Shown: positions 11,795 through 23,757 of the stretch, one piece after another
Numbering within the stretch: position 1 is the first letter of the stretch
Layout: each line of letters starts with the position of its first letter
Assembly (NCBI GenBank): GCA_963989385.1
Contig: OZ022503.1
Coordinates: 93,258,638 to 93,322,637, forward strand
Direction: 5' to 3'
DNA from: Ctena decussata
Taxonomy: Eukaryota; Mollusca; Bivalvia; Lucinida; Lucinidae
Length of the DNA: 64,000 nt
Position numbers and translations under genes: made by a program
Notes under the pieces: model-generated
Database searches by the model: none
Seen by the model: the letters and a program-made list of their open reading frames with translations, nothing else
What the model was told of the DNA's origin: nothing

Positions 11795-12170
11795 ATTTAA
11801 CCAATTTATTAACATAAGCCTCCTCAAGTCCTACTGACGGAATTCTGAGTACAAAGGTCATGTGAACTTGTCAGCATGAAATGCTGTCCAGCCCTTTGCA
11901 TAGATATAAGCATTTGTAGAAGCTACAATAAGAGGAGGGGCGGGGCAGTTGGATTGCATTCCAGGGATATTTGTTCTTCTTTAATACCAACGCATCTCTT
12001 TTCTGATATCCACGGCTTTCATGTCTCGCGGATTGCTTTAGTAACTGTGGCTCGAGAAGTGCTCGTCACATTTTTTCTGTTTATACGCACGGTTTGTAGC
12101 GATATTGAAGTAGGGAAATACAGAAATGCACATCTATAGCTGCACTGAATTAATCTTTTATACCACTACC
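11795..12170. other. Unannotated sequence
   Basis: Contains a short frame that I do not recognise. No other feature. Confidence 0.5.
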
Positions 12171-12199
12171 ACTACAATACGTAGTGGCACTAGCTTGGA

Positions 12200-12430
12200 T
12201 ATACTGATCACCCCTACAGAGCTCCAGATAAATTGGGTTTCTGAGGATAATGGAGAGATGAATTTTCTTTTTTCACAACAAAAACGTATGTTGTGACTCC
12301 TCATTAGAACCGTCTCGCTGAGACGGTTATTATGATTGGTCACAACAGATTTTTTATGCAGAGATATGAACAGTTATGCTATATCCCTAAATTATTCCTG
12401 TTACCCCCTTTACATCTAGAGATCTTATGC
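12200..12430. mobile_element. Fold-back repeat, family M3, copy 1
   Basis: Centre at 12292-12345: TTGTGACTCCTCATTAGAACC, then GTCTCGCTGAGAC, then GGTTATTATGATTGGTCACAA. Flanking blocks CTCCAGATAA and GAGGATAAT near 12220-12250 match the outer arms of the copy at 32428-32632. The two loci therefore belong to one hairpin-forming family. Confidence 0.65.
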
Positions 12431-12439
12431 ACTGCCCCC

Positions 12440-12536
12440 TCCGCCCCCCCTCCCCCCCCCAAAAAAAAAATGACTAAAAACTAAAAAAAAAGAAAAAAAA
12501 AAAAGAAAAAAAAAAAAAAGAAAGAAAGAAAAAAAA
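12440..12536. repeat. Poly(C)/poly(A) low-complexity tract
   Basis: C-rich run followed by A-rich sequence with scattered G. Simple sequence, length uncertain. Confidence 0.85.
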
Positions 12537-12539
12537 GGA

Positions 12540-12935
12540 CAGCAAGTAATTTTTTCATATACGTTAATTATTTAATACCACAAAATCCACACACTCCACG
12601 AACAAGCAACTAATTTCCCATATTAGTTAATTACTCAATATATCAAAATAGCTTATGTGAAGGCCATTATGCAATATGCACGATTTCTCTGCATTCCATT
12701 CAGACCTATGAATATCATAATGTAGTTCATGCTTGCTTGCTTAATGGCAGTTAATATATCTATTGCTTTCCAGAAACTGCGTATGACAATTAAAATTATT
12801 ACTGTGGGGTCATAATTGATGGCTGGTTGGGTAATACTAGCGGAACCTTGTAATGATATCGCAGTATATTGCTCAACAATATACTTGAACACTAAAATAA
12901 CGGACGTTTTCAAGTGAGCAGTTTGTCTGATAGAC
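12540..12935. other. Unannotated sequence
   Basis: No gene recognised. The reverse frame 12653-13033 overlaps the start of the hammerhead repeat and is not supported as coding. Confidence 0.5.
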
Positions 12936-12939
12936 AGCA

Positions 12940-13680
12940 TTTGTATCACCCATGCTGCAGTAACTTTAAATTTTAATTTTACCTCACTGCCGTGTGGCGG
13001 TCGTAAAACGCCGCCCGGTACATCATCTATCATGAAGATTATATTTTATTTTCGCCCTTTGAAATTAGAGGATAAATTCTGAGAAATCTGAAAATAGATT
13101 GGTTTAGACTCTTATTCTAGATCATCGTCTTTAATATTATTTGGACCCTTTTGAAAGCTAATAAGTCATTGAATCGACTGCCGAATTAACGCTGAAAAAC
13201 TACAGTATGCTTTTCTCTGGTTTTGTCACCAGATATTATCAGGGTCACTGATGAGGCTTTATTTGCTGAAACTACGTAGTATGGTCCATGTCACTTCTTC
13301 TGAAAATGTTCTTTGCCTGTGAAGAAACTCTTTAAGATTTTAATTTTAGCTGGGCCTGCGTTAATGCACTAAAACTTAAATAGGAAAGTGAAAAGATAGG
13401 CAATGATCAGGAATTAATACAATCAAATCCCACATCCAGCCCTTAAAATTAACGACAAAAGTTCACGAAGGACACACACGGTAAACTGAATTAACAGCTC
13501 TTTCTCAAGCAGATAGTCATTCAGCTACCCTAACTGAAAACAGAACAACATCTATTTTTACCATTTTCCTATTCTAAATTACAAAACAGAAACAAAACAG
13601 ATATCAGAATGGGCAGCTATTTAGTGACCGAATTGCTAGGGACCAGAGACAATTGAACATATCATGTAACACTGAAGAAG
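12940..13680 (+). mobile_element. Hammerhead-bearing dispersed repeat, family HH, copy 1
   Basis: This repeat shares three blocks with the locus at 60475-61110. They are the GTGTGGCGGTCGTAAAACG block near 12992, the ribozyme at 13242, and the AAAGATAGGCAATGAT block near 13393 through GGGCAGCTATTTAG at 13612. It also aligns with 39105-39500 in reverse, sharing GATTGGTTTAGACTCTTA and CACCAGATATTATCAGGGTC. It has no coding frame. I infer a non-autonomous copy or terminal repeat of a retroelement. Confidence 0.7.
13242..13287 (+). ncRNA. Hammerhead ribozyme, type I, copy 1
   Basis: Segments in order are: stem I 5' GGGTCA; core CTGATGA (13248-13254); stem II hairpin GGCTTTATTTGCT; core GAAA (13268-13271); stem III CTACGTAG (3 bp with a 2-nt loop); TA before the predicted cut; stem I 3' TGGTCC. 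All six stem I pairs form, counting two G-U pairs. Stem II pairs GGC with GCT. The cut is predicted after 13281, where the NUH triplet is GUA, an allowed but usually slower site. Such a very short stem III is typical of hammerheads in Penelope-like elements and retrozymes, which often act as dimers. The fold was done by eye. Confidence 0.85.
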
Positions 13681-13689
13681 CGCAACAAA

Positions 13690-15160
13690 AGAGCCGCCTT
13701 AGAACGGTCAGCAATAGATCAATACGGAGAAGGGGGTGGGGGTTAAACTACTTTTACTGGATCAGAACGTCGCCATCTGTTTCTACAGTGGTACAAAAGA
13801 TTTAGGTTGCTGCTTGGACCGCATACAGGTTTCCTAACCCACCACTGAAGCATCAAAGGGGACAAATAAATCACGCAAATAAATCACGGAGAAGTCCTAT
13901 GTTGAATCAGAGATAAGGATTCGACAGAAACAACGTATTGCGGCCACGAAAGTCCCATGGGAAGTCAAACAACACCACTGAAATACAGGAGCAAAATAAA
14001 ACAACCAGTTGAACTCCAAATGACCAGGCAACAGACAAGACAAGCTCTGGTTTCAACCGACTTAAACAAATAGCGTTATTTCGGGTCGACCATTGAGCCT
14101 GATACCCTACCAACCGGCGTACAATTTAAGAGGGACCCCAAATTATCCATGATTTGGTTTACCATTAAGCACGAAGACTGCAGCATTACGTATATGTTTT
14201 ATCAAATACGTTTGTAATGTATGATAATGTTTCTGAGATCTGAAAAATCAGCTCTCTCAGAGTTTACATTTTTTAATTTATAGAGTAGGTCACCATGAAT
14301 TCTGTTTGCGATAGGCCTTGTTGCGGAAAAAATTTAATCCGACATTGAATTTAGGAACCAATCTATAGTGTCGGCGATAGAGCTTTGAAAAAAACAACAA
14401 CAAAAAAAAATAAATAAATAAAAATAAAAAAAATAAAACGTTTGTCGATGTTTATGATACTGATAGCCATGTTGAAGAAGTTTAGCAGTTAAAATTTCAT
14501 TACGAGCATTGAAGTCAGTCACATGACTAGACACTCTGGCAACCGATTAAGTTGAGAAATTGAGACATGTACACTCATAAGACAAAGAACGTGGAACGTC
14601 ACCATCCTGAACAGGAAAATTTTCTGAGTGAAAATCAAAGTCGCATGTATCATAAATTTCGGATGAAACAAATCCTTTTGGAATAAATAAATGTAAATCC
14701 AAAAGTAATGCCTGTTCCTCACTCCATGTAAATACGTCAAAGTTCAACCTGTTATTTTTATTCAGTATCGCGGAAACGTGATGAAAAAATAAGTATAAAA
14801 CTATGAATTTCAGCGGAAGGTGTATTTTTAAACTCGAATTGCTGAAATTTAAATGGATACAGTTGATAACTGAAGCGCAATGGTTTTTGGAATCTTAAAC
14901 TAATCCTCTCTAATCTGTTGATTTTTCTTTAGAAAACATATTCGGGTAGTGTTTCTTAGTTTTAAGTCTTCATCGTATGGAGATATTTTCCTTTTCTGAT
15001 CTTACGAAAGAACAATTACAGCTTATAATTTGGTATTTGTCTACAGCATATCCAGTGCTTTTGATATTTTTCATGGTTTTATTTTTATTGTACAAGTACA
15101 AATAGATCAAGCTGTCATTTTATGAATACATCTGACAGATCAGAAATTTTATTAGATCAG
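13690..15160. other. Unannotated sequence
   Basis: About 1.5 kb without a recognisable gene. The part up to about 14130 could still belong to the hammerhead-bearing element, but the other copies give no support beyond about 13680. Short reverse frames at 13907-14113 and 14334-14747 match nothing I know. Confidence 0.5.
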
Positions 15161-15163
15161 TTA

Positions 15164-17528
15164 AGCCACAGTCTCACTGTCACGTATTGAGGGCTAGGTT
15201 TTACTACGTTTTAAAACGTGGCAAAACGGCATTATACGTTAAAAAAAGGTAGTGAATACGTATAGATATAGCTAAATACGTGGCATAATAATGTGTGATT
15301 TAGATTTTTTTAAGTTAAACAAGGCATTTTGTTATGCGTAGCGTATACGTAGTAAAACGCACCAACGCGTAGTATAACGTGGTCAAAATGTACTAGAACG
15401 TAGCCGAAACGGATGAAACTAGGTTTTTTCTACGTATTTAAAACATACTAAAAAGGGCATATGCGCATTAAAACGTAGTGAATACATATTATATACAGAT
15501 ACATAAGTGGCCTAGCTACGTTTGATTTGAAAAATCAGTTTAAATGTAGCATTTCGAAATACTTACTGGATGCGTAGTATAAGCGTATTGAAGTGTAGTC
15601 TAAACGTACTAGAACGTAGATGAAACGTGTTAAATACGTAGCCATATGTGAAGGTCTTCTACGTACTAGTACGCATTATATACGTTTTATCACGTCTTAG
15701 TACGTTTTGTGACGTTTAATTCTGCGTTTTATTACGATTTGATATGATTTGCGATAACTACTGAAACGTCACTGTGACTAGGTAGTTATCCCGGTCACTA
15801 CCTAGTAGACCCTAGTAAAACGTACAGAATCGTAATAGGTAAGTAAACTGTTCTCATCTCTTCTAAAAGCGTGGCACAAAGCCGTTTGATAACCGAGTAA
15901 ACGTATTGGAAACGTGCTTAAACCATGGCCGTCGGAACGGGGGCGGCAGGGGAGGCGACCGCCGCCCCAATGTTTTTCGATAAGAATATGATTCTGCTTA
16001 GCTTAAGAATCAAAGAAGGGAGCCAAATAAAAAAATTGTACACTTTAACACCTCACACATCGCAGTTTTGCCAAGTCACAACAGGTGTCATGCCAGTTCA
16101 CACTTAAAACATTACATACAGGCGTAAAGGATGAACGATGAAAGATGTAAACGGGTGTTTACACACTTTCGCACCCGATTATCACATTGTGATTCTTAAA
16201 GACACATTTTAGTTGCATAATACCCTAACGACCATTTATTTAAATATGCTGCTTAGAGATAAAACATCCCAGAACACTTTTAACTGAAATACAGGTACGG
16301 GGCCAGATAAAGGGAAAACCAACTGGCAAGGGAAAAGACAGAATATGGTTATAAACAGATGATAATTGGACCAGACTGTTTTTGAAGACCCACATAGAGC
16401 TGTGTTGCACAGTGCTGCCATTATCCGATTCCTAAAAGGCAAAATTGAAGACTATGATCAATCTACACACTTTGACAGCTGATTTGAATAATTACTGTTC
16501 ATATTAAAGTTATGCAAAATCAGCCTGCACAGCAAGAAAGCAAAAAAAACCCAAAAAACCCTGATCAGTCTACATAGATGTGACAACTGATTTTAGATAC
16601 GCTGTTCACATGAAAGGTACGTTATCAATGAGTACTCGAAATCAGCATGCGCATAGTGTCTTTATTTTCGCTTGTCCAAGTTTTGGGCATATATATGTGT
16701 CTATGGTTATCTAATTTCTCACAAAATATAATATAGAATTAGATCTAGAAAATAAAACAAAAATAAGCATTTCTTTGTTTGGTTTACAAGTTTTGTATGA
16801 CTGTTTTACGTATGTCTAGCAATAAGACATTTTCATCTTTTTATAATGCCAAGGTCACGATTGCTATTTTCAAAAAACTTTGGCATTGCTTTAGCGCTTT
16901 TATTTATGGATCAGTTTTGATATAACTTCACACAAGTGTTAAGTATGACAATATCTTGGATACACACACTGCAGGTCCAAGGTCAAGGTCACTTTGTCAT
17001 CCCTCTAGCCCCTTTATTCATTGACAGATTTTGATGTTACTTCACCCAGATGTGTAGTGTGACAATAGCTTTGACAAGTTTGCGATCCAGAATTTTAGGG
17101 TCAATGTCACATTTGCTGTGCTATGGTCAAAATATTGGTGTCATTCAGAGGGATATAATTCTGTCATAATGACCTCAATCAAAGTTCTGTTTCCTTTATG
17201 CACATGTTCAATGCATGTCTGAACTGTTTTGCAAGTTTCAAAACCCTGCATCAAATACTACAGGAGGAGTTGCGGAGACAAGAACAGTACTACAAAATGT
17301 GACGGACGTACGTACGAACGTACGGACAAGGGCAAAACTATATGCCCCTCACCACTTCGTGGCGGGGGCATAAAAATCCGCTTACCCAATGTAAAAATCG
17401 TTTCGACGCCCCTGCTAAAACGTAGTAACACCTAGATACCTACAAAACAGAGTACATTTCTTTGCAAGACGTAGGGTTGGAAACGTCGTGCAACCTAGCC
17501 TTCAAAACGTGACATCGAGACTGGGCCC
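15164..17528. mobile_element. PIF/Harbinger-like non-autonomous transposon H1
   Basis: The termini are inverted repeats of about 50 bp. The left starts AGCCACAGTCTCACTGTCAC. The right, read inward on the reverse strand, starts GGGCCCAGTCTCGATGTCAC, and both continue into GGCTAGGTT. TTA trinucleotides flank both ends (15161-15163 and 17529-17531). A 3-bp TTA duplication with G-rich ends is the hallmark of PIF/Harbinger elements. Subterminal sequence is filled with short ACGTAGTAAAACG-like motifs. No transposase is visible. The interior has been split by a pearl-like insertion (about 16840-17372). Confidence 0.75.
16840..17372. mobile_element. Pearl-like element inserted in H1
   Basis: It contains two degenerate units with the anchor 'gattttgatataacttcac' near 16914 and 17025, each with a TCAAGGTCAC-type block. 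An (ACGT/ACGG)n stretch follows at 17301-17325, and the terminal hairpin GCCCCTCACCACTTCGTGGC-GGGGGC lies at 17343-17370. The ACGTAGTAAAACG motifs of the host transposon resume after it at 17415. That places the insertion after H1. The left edge is approximate. Confidence 0.65.
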
Positions 17529-17531
17529 TTA

Positions 17532-17885
17532 GCTTGTGTTCTTCGGAAACAAAATATGCTGTATCTGCAATGCTTTGATGCTTTCTGTGAGAGAATTACA
17601 ATGAAATAAAAAAAATAAATAGAATTAATAAGTGAAAAAGTAAAAAAAAGAAACAGATCATCAGTATTTTGGTTGATGATTATGGTTATTGTCGAAACGA
17701 GTTAGTCTCTGAAAAACAGTCTGCCTTTTTATTTCTTTATGATGTTATTTCAAAGGATGTTTTCTTTCTATTTCATACATGCATAAGTTTATATTTTATT
17801 CTTTAGAAAGCATGATGTTACAATTAAGTTACTGGAAAAAGGTGTGGTGGTGGCAATATATCAAAGTATCGAGGTTATAAAAAAA
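17532..17885. other. Unannotated sequence
   Basis: AT-rich, no feature recognised. Confidence 0.5.
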
Positions 17886-17887
17886 AT

Positions 17888-18075
17888 TTTATGCTCAACT
17901 CAGCTGAGCATGAAATTTTCCCTGCTGATAATTATGAAAATGCCAACTTATGTTGGCACTTTCATATTGATCAGCAGAGAAAATTTATACTCAGCTAAAC
18001 TGAGCAAGAAAACAACTGGGTTTATCAATAATTTGCTATTTATTAGCTGATGAAATTTCATGCTCAGCTGGGTTG
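17888..18075. repeat. Fold-back repeat (CTCAGCTGAGCATGAAATTT)
   Basis: Left arm TGCTCAACTCAGCTGAGCATG...CTGCTGATAA pairs with TGATCAGCAGAG...ACTCAGCTAAACTGAGCA. The centre GCCAACTTATGTTGGC closes the hairpin at 17942-17957. A third arm fragment (GAAATTTCATGCTCAGCTGGG) lies at 18053-18073. Structure suggests a small fold-back transposon. Confidence 0.7.
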
Positions 18076-18079
18076 AATA

Positions 18080-20100
18080 TAAAAAATGTTGTTTAACATT
18101 GGGGCCTGTATCTGTATCAAATATGAAATTGATAGGGAAGATAAACTAGCTGTTCGATGTATAAGGTCTAAATTTCTGTTACATAATTGCAATCGGGTCA
18201 GAGTAGGAACAGATTTACGGGGACATCATTGTTGCTTCATATTTCATGCAAGATGTCATCACCTGTTCTTTCGTTTACAATTTTGTTCAGCGTTTTCCTG
18301 TCTTTCATTAAGGCCGCGCTCGTCATTTTAAAAGAGGCAGGGTAAATTATGATTAACAATAAAGCAAATATTTCATGCTTTCTTCCAGATTTTTTGAATT
18401 AATGCATATCATTTTGCTTGTAATCTCTGATGCGAATTCTGTTATTTTTGATGCAGCAGTTAATGAAAGAATTAAAAATCATAATATTGCAAAGTCTGCT
18501 GGCTTTGGATATTGGAAGTAAAATGCTGGCCTGTTATCGTTATACGCAAAAGTGCTCAATTTTGCAGACAATTTGAGATGAAGCTAGACTGTTAGATTTA
18601 TACGAATTTCTTAATTGCAAAGGAATGTAACTTTATATTTTATTCAATATGAGGTGTCGGAGTTAGCTGGCAAAGCACATTCTACTGGTGCTAACATTTG
18701 TTGACCTACAACACATTTCAAACTTTTGATGAGCCTAACACCACAATGCACTTTTCCCAATTGTTATAAAGCACTGAATTTCGTCTTCGAGAATCAACAG
18801 TAGAAGCGTACTGATTCTCCTGGTTCGTTTGTAATTATACTGGTGCACAAAAATGATTTAAGTCTGGCGACAGCAATGGGCCGTAATTAGCTTCCTTATT
18901 TAGAAAATTCCACAGTTTTTGCGCTTGTTTTAGATGATTACTTTTGTGCTGTTTCATAATTGGTGCTGACATAAAGACCGGAAGGATCGGCAGTTAAATG
19001 ATTAGTCCGTCGACGTCTGCAAAATATATCTTAATTGTGTTTATTGTAATGCAGAGTGCCAGCTGCTTCAATAACAGTATAAAAATGTATCTACTCTCAA
19101 TTGGAGAATTGACCTGTTCCACCATGTATGCCCCGATGCAGAGCAATTTGCATCCGACCTCCACAAACATTTGATCAGGAGTCGGCGCAATGACAGAAAT
19201 TATGATATCCAGTGATGTGTCTACAACAGGTGTTAATTTCGTTTTTGTCTGACATATAATAGTTGGTTGTAACGGTTATTATAATTATTATAATGGTTTG
19301 CCTTTTACACCCGTTATTGTAACAAACCGTTATTAAAATAGAACTGGCCCCGAGGTTATAAACTAGGGGCTTCTAGAATCTTTCCTTCCTCAGCTAGAGC
19401 ATCTGTGTCATCAGCAAACAGCAGATTGGTAACCGCACACAAACGTATAGTGAAAAATGAAAATTCCAGATAAATTCGGGTCAAGGAATATTCAGATAAA
19501 TGAAAAGCATAAATCTACATTTACTCCAAACGAAATGATTTAAACTAATCAAGTAGTAAATAGTGAGTATATTTTGCACTTACTCAACTTTGAGATATCA
19601 TGCGACAGATTCTTGCAAACTGGAGACTTCTATATCTTTCTTACTCTACGTCCGATTTTATGAAATTTTCACGACATTTAATTGCTCATCGAGTTTTACA
19701 ATTGAAAGACATTCAAAATTTTAATGAACGTTTCCTTTAACTAACCACCTTCACACGAAATAACCGACATAATTGTTTCTATTTATTACAAATGACGTAT
19801 ACCAACGGCCAAGAGCCAGACTTGTGTCATATATATCCTAATTATAGATGGAATAATTGCTTTACTTATGAAACTGTCACCAAAGGCTTAGCTCTTTTAT
19901 TTACAAGTATCTACTGACTTCGAGTTTAATAGGCGAAGCAGCTGGCTTTGGTGTTTCTTAATCACTTTTTTTCTAAACTAACTTGAAGCAAGTCAGTTTA
20001 TATTTGCATTAAAGGTACAATTGATCATAAAGACATGTGTCAACGGCCGATTCTTAGATCACCTGCATATCCAGAGTCTATATTATAGTCTGTGTTATAT
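18080..20100. other. Unannotated 2-kb sequence
   Basis: No gene, RNA or interspersed repeat recognised. A weak AT-rich inverted repeat lies near 19268-19340 (AACGGTTATTATAATTATTATAATGG with TAACAAACCGTTATTA). Frames are short. Confidence 0.5.
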
Positions 20101-20102
20101 AC

Positions 20103-20335
20103 AACTGGGCCGCATAGCGCAGTCTGTAGCGCGTCTGGCTCAAGAGCCAGTTTCCGGATTCGATACGAGGGCCGGCCACTTACTTTTGTTTCCCGTTCGG
20201 CGAAAGTATGTGCATCTAGTACTACTTAACCGCATAGGAGGTCTAAGCCTGTCTAGGAAAAGTGCGGTTTGGTAAAATGATCGTCCCGACATGACTATAG
20301 CTCTTTATCGTCGACGTACGGCAACAAAACAAGAA
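20103..20335 (+). mobile_element. tRNA-derived SINE, family S1, forward copy
   Basis: The head (20106-20180) resembles a tRNA, with GCATAGCGCAGTCTGTAGCG as an A-box region and CCGGATTCGATAC as a degenerate B box. The body matches the reverse copies at 34519 and 40231, with blocks CGAAAGTATGTGCA, GGAGGTCTAAGCCTG and GTCCCGACATGAC. It is Pol III-type and non-coding, and divergent enough to be old. Confidence 0.8.
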
Positions 20336-20556
20336 CAAGACTTCCGCGGAATGCTATGTCACACCTACTATATGCCTTCCCATCAAGAACTCAATGAAAG
20401 CTTAAGTTCGATACATTTTTGGTCAATCTTGGACTGTCCAGTCACATTAATTTAAAAGAACTTCATTGTAGATATTCTGACCAAATCTGACTGATATCTG
20501 TTCTGCATTGTTTTAGATATTGGCATTTTAGCACAACCAGATTCGTAAATAAAAGT

Positions 20557-20571
20557 AGGTCACTGTGACCT
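20557..20571. promoter_or_regulatory. Perfect AGGTCA inverted repeat, 3-nt spacer (ERE-like)
   Basis: AGGTCA-CTG-TGACCT is a perfect palindrome and matches the consensus estrogen-response element (GGTCAnnnTGACC). Identical sites recur at 20876 and 21200. Sequence match is direct; activity is not shown. Confidence 0.5.
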
Positions 20572-20875
20572 AACTCTGCTACAAACTTTGTTCATGTTGA
20601 CAATTCTGAAAACCAAAATCGTACTAATGCTTCAAGCAAAATTTCAGCCAAATATGCCGAGTGGCTCTGGAGAAAAAAATGATTTTATTGGTTTGCTATT
20701 TTTAGTAACAGCGGCCATCTTGGATTCTCGATCTGGCTGAACTTTATCATTCTAATACCTTGCAGTCTTGCTGCATGTGGAGTTTGAGAACCATGGGTGC
20801 AGCGGTTTCATAGAATAAGTCATTTGAATATAATTTAATGCTATGGTCGACGTAATTTATCTTAGGGTCGTCGTA

Positions 20876-20890
20876 AGGTCACTGTGACCT
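20876..20890. promoter_or_regulatory. ERE-like palindrome, second unit
   Basis: Same 15-bp AGGTCA-CTG-TGACCT palindrome as at 20557, in the second tandem unit. Confidence 0.5.
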
Positions 20891-21199
20891 AATTTTGCTA
20901 CAAATTTATTCCGTTTTGATAATTCTAAATACCAAGGTCCCACTTATGCTTCATGCAAAATATCAGTCAAATATACCCAGCGGTTCTGGAGAAAAAGTTG
21001 ATTTTATTGGTTTTGCTGTTTTTACTAACAGCGACCATCTTGAATTTTCGACTCGGCTGAATTTTACCATTCTGTAGCCCTGTAGTCTGACCGTGGTGCC
21101 TGTGAAATTTGAGAACCATGTAACAGTGGTTTCAGGGCATAAGTCATTTGAATGGACTTTAATGCTAGGGTCGACTTAAATTATTCTAGTGTCGACGTA

Positions 21200-21214
21200 A
21201 GGTCACTGTGACCT
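21200..21214. promoter_or_regulatory. ERE-like palindrome, third unit
   Basis: Same 15-bp AGGTCA-CTG-TGACCT palindrome as at 20557, in the third tandem unit. Confidence 0.5.
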
Positions 21215-21539
21215 AATTTCGCCATTTATGCTTCATACAAAATTTCAGGAAAATAAACATAGTGGTTTCCGAGAAAAGTTGATTTCATTGGTTTTGCTAT
21301 TTTTAGTAACAATAGCCATCTTGGATTTTTGACCCACTTGAATTTTACCATCCTGAAGCCCTGCAGTCTGATCCTGCTGCATGTGAAATTTCAGAACCAT
21401 GGCTGCAGTGGTTTTAGAGAAATAGTTATTTAAATGGACTAAAATGCTAGGGTCGACGTAAATTGTGAACGGACGGACGGTCGGACTGACGGACGGACGG
21501 AAAACCGGGCGCCTATATCGCACCTTGTTAAAGCAGGTG

Positions 21540-23435
21540 CGACTGTTACAATGTATTACATACCTGTGCATGCTAATGTATCACACCGTATTGAATGTTG
21601 ATGCGATCAGACTTTCCAGTTGTCTTGATGATCTTGTATTCAAATACAATTTCTTGCATGACATCTCGCTGCCCTGCCTCGCTCGTCTACATCCCCCGCC
21701 CCCAAAGAAGGATTATAATAACTACTTACCTTTCTAAGACTAACGCTTACAATGGAGTAGATCGATGTGACTGTTCGTTGTGCAATCTTTGAACATTCCG
21801 TATGTTTTCTGTATTTGTTCTCCTCCATTATGGTGAAAGTTTAAATTACATTAGTAATTGATTTTGGTTTGGATTAGCGTTTCAACCATCTGGTACCCGG
21901 AAAAGAGTTGTTCATTCCTGCTGTCCTTTGTATTGTTGTACTGGGTTTTTATTCATATTACTGTTTAAGATGTCGCCATTACCTTGATGTTTCTACACGC
22001 ACTGTGCATTTTCATCGAAAACAACAACAACAACAACAACAAAAAAAAAAACTCGTTTCTGGCCATAGTCAACAATCATCAATTCCTAGCAGCAGTTCGC
22101 AAGTCGAAATCCCTTTCACTAAAATGGTCATGCAATGTCCGCCCTTTGTTCTCTCCATTTTTTTACAATATTTGAATCTGCATTACTTTTGGATAAAGTA
22201 TTTATCGACAACTCCAACTGCATCTTGCCGTCTGCCTATTTGCCGCTTGCCTATGTACTGACGGAGTATTGCCCTGCAACTTACAAACAAAAAGAAGCTA
22301 AGCCGATCATTATAGCACGTGGATTGCGTTGTTTATACTTGGTTTACTATTCGTATAAAACATGTCTGTTAATAGCATGTGACACCGAAATTTATGCAAT
22401 AACTGAGGGGTAATTTTACTCGAAACTGGCTTTTGCCGACCAGAATGACAATTTTCAATACAGTTCTCCGAAAGTGCACTAGGATTCCCGTTTAGTGTAG
22501 TTGTGAATATGGACTGGCCTATATCAGTTTCTGACCTATGCCATTTTACATTTTACACTACTTACCCATCAAACTGCGATTTCCAAATTCTTGGACTGCT
22601 TTCAATAACACTAAAAACATAAATGCCAAACTGTGATAAAGAACGGGGAGCAGTTTAACGCCCGCTCCGCTACACGGTAGTTTACACCAGTAGTTGTAAA
22701 AAATAGATACATTTTAAAAAATGAGCCTTAATATAAACGTAAACACTCACTAGAATGAAAAACAATTCGGATTTTGCATTATAGGGTTAGACTAACCGCC
22801 AATGTCAGATCTGCAATTTCGTTCCGGGTGTTTGTGAAGCTCAAAGCGGAATTTAGATAAATTGTATTGAATGGTGCCAACATCTTTTAGTAAAAACTAC
22901 TGAAATATGTAATGAGTATGTGTACCGAGTAAACTTGTCTTTGTTTCAACAAAATTCTGTGTTGTTTTTTTTTCGCACTTTACCTAGATGAATTAATTCC
23001 TCAATTATTATATCAAACAGCTTTGCATAAAACCATTACAATGCCAAGATTGTCAACATTGAAGATTGCGCAGAAACCTTTCAAAGAGACCTAGATCTTC
23101 AAAGTCCAATTTTATCACAATATAAGATCACTGACAGGATGAAAAGTGAATTTCAGTGCAAGTTCGCTTTGGTCAAATGAGTGCTGAAAAAGTGTTTAGA
23201 TTTGAAATTCGCTTTTGAGACATTCTTTAAGAATATTGAGTATGGTATCATTAGATACAAATACAGTTGATACGGACTCCAAATCCTCGCCATGTTTAAA
23301 CCAACAGCAGAATCTAAACATACAAATCATGAAACAACTTCAGTCAAGTCCCAATATCTCGAGCAAGGATATCTCAAAGTATCTTCTTGTATCAACAAAA
23401 TTATTTTTATTTTTGTTTACATATTACTCCTGTTA
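21540..23435. other. Unannotated sequence
   Basis: Contains a short (CAA)n tract near 22020-22041. Several overlapping frames of 60-117 codons at 21595-22413 do not resemble known proteins, and one is driven by the CAA tract (Gln run). No gene called. Confidence 0.5.
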
Positions 23436-23507
23436 TCTCAAACTACTGATATCTAAAAGTAAATTTTTTGGTATCAGAAAATTTACTTTGAGATATCAGT
23501 AGTTTCG
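23436..23507. repeat. Inverted repeat hairpin (CTACTGATATCTAAAAGTAAA)
   Basis: CTACTGATATCTAAAAGTAAA and its near-complement TTTACTTTGAGATATCAGTAG flank a loop that includes TTTTTTGGTATCAGAAAA. The neighbouring GATATCTCAAAGT and GATATATCGGAG suggest a larger GATATC-rich repeat from about 23365 to 23545. Confidence 0.6.
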
Positions 23508-23757
23508 GAAGAAATTAGACTTCGATATATCGGAGAGTTTACTGTATTTCTATTTTTTTTACCTTTATTCTGTTTTAAACAATACAGAAAGCAAATGGAA
23601 CAGTTATACAGTTGACTACTGTGCCAGAGGTCAAAATCTAAGCAAGCAAAACGAACAAAAGCACTTATATGGACAACAAAGACAAGTAACAGTGATTAAA
23701 CCTCAACAGAAGAAAGACCTTGTATTAAATATTTCTTTTTAAATGCAAACACTCTAG

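Larger units (their letters stand above)
20540..21525. mobile_element. Tandem-repeat element, ~320-bp units with ERE-like palindromes
   Basis: Three units are anchored on AGGTCACTGTGACCT at 20557-20571, 20876-20890 and 21200-21214, so the periods are 319 and 324 bp. Other shared blocks are TTGATTTTATTGGTTTTGCT and GCGGCCATCTTGGATT. The array ends in a GGAC/GGTC microsatellite at 21470-21500, then a short CGCACCTTGTTAAAGCAGGTGCG hairpin at 21518-21540. The structure fits the pearl-like class. Non-coding. Confidence 0.7.
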
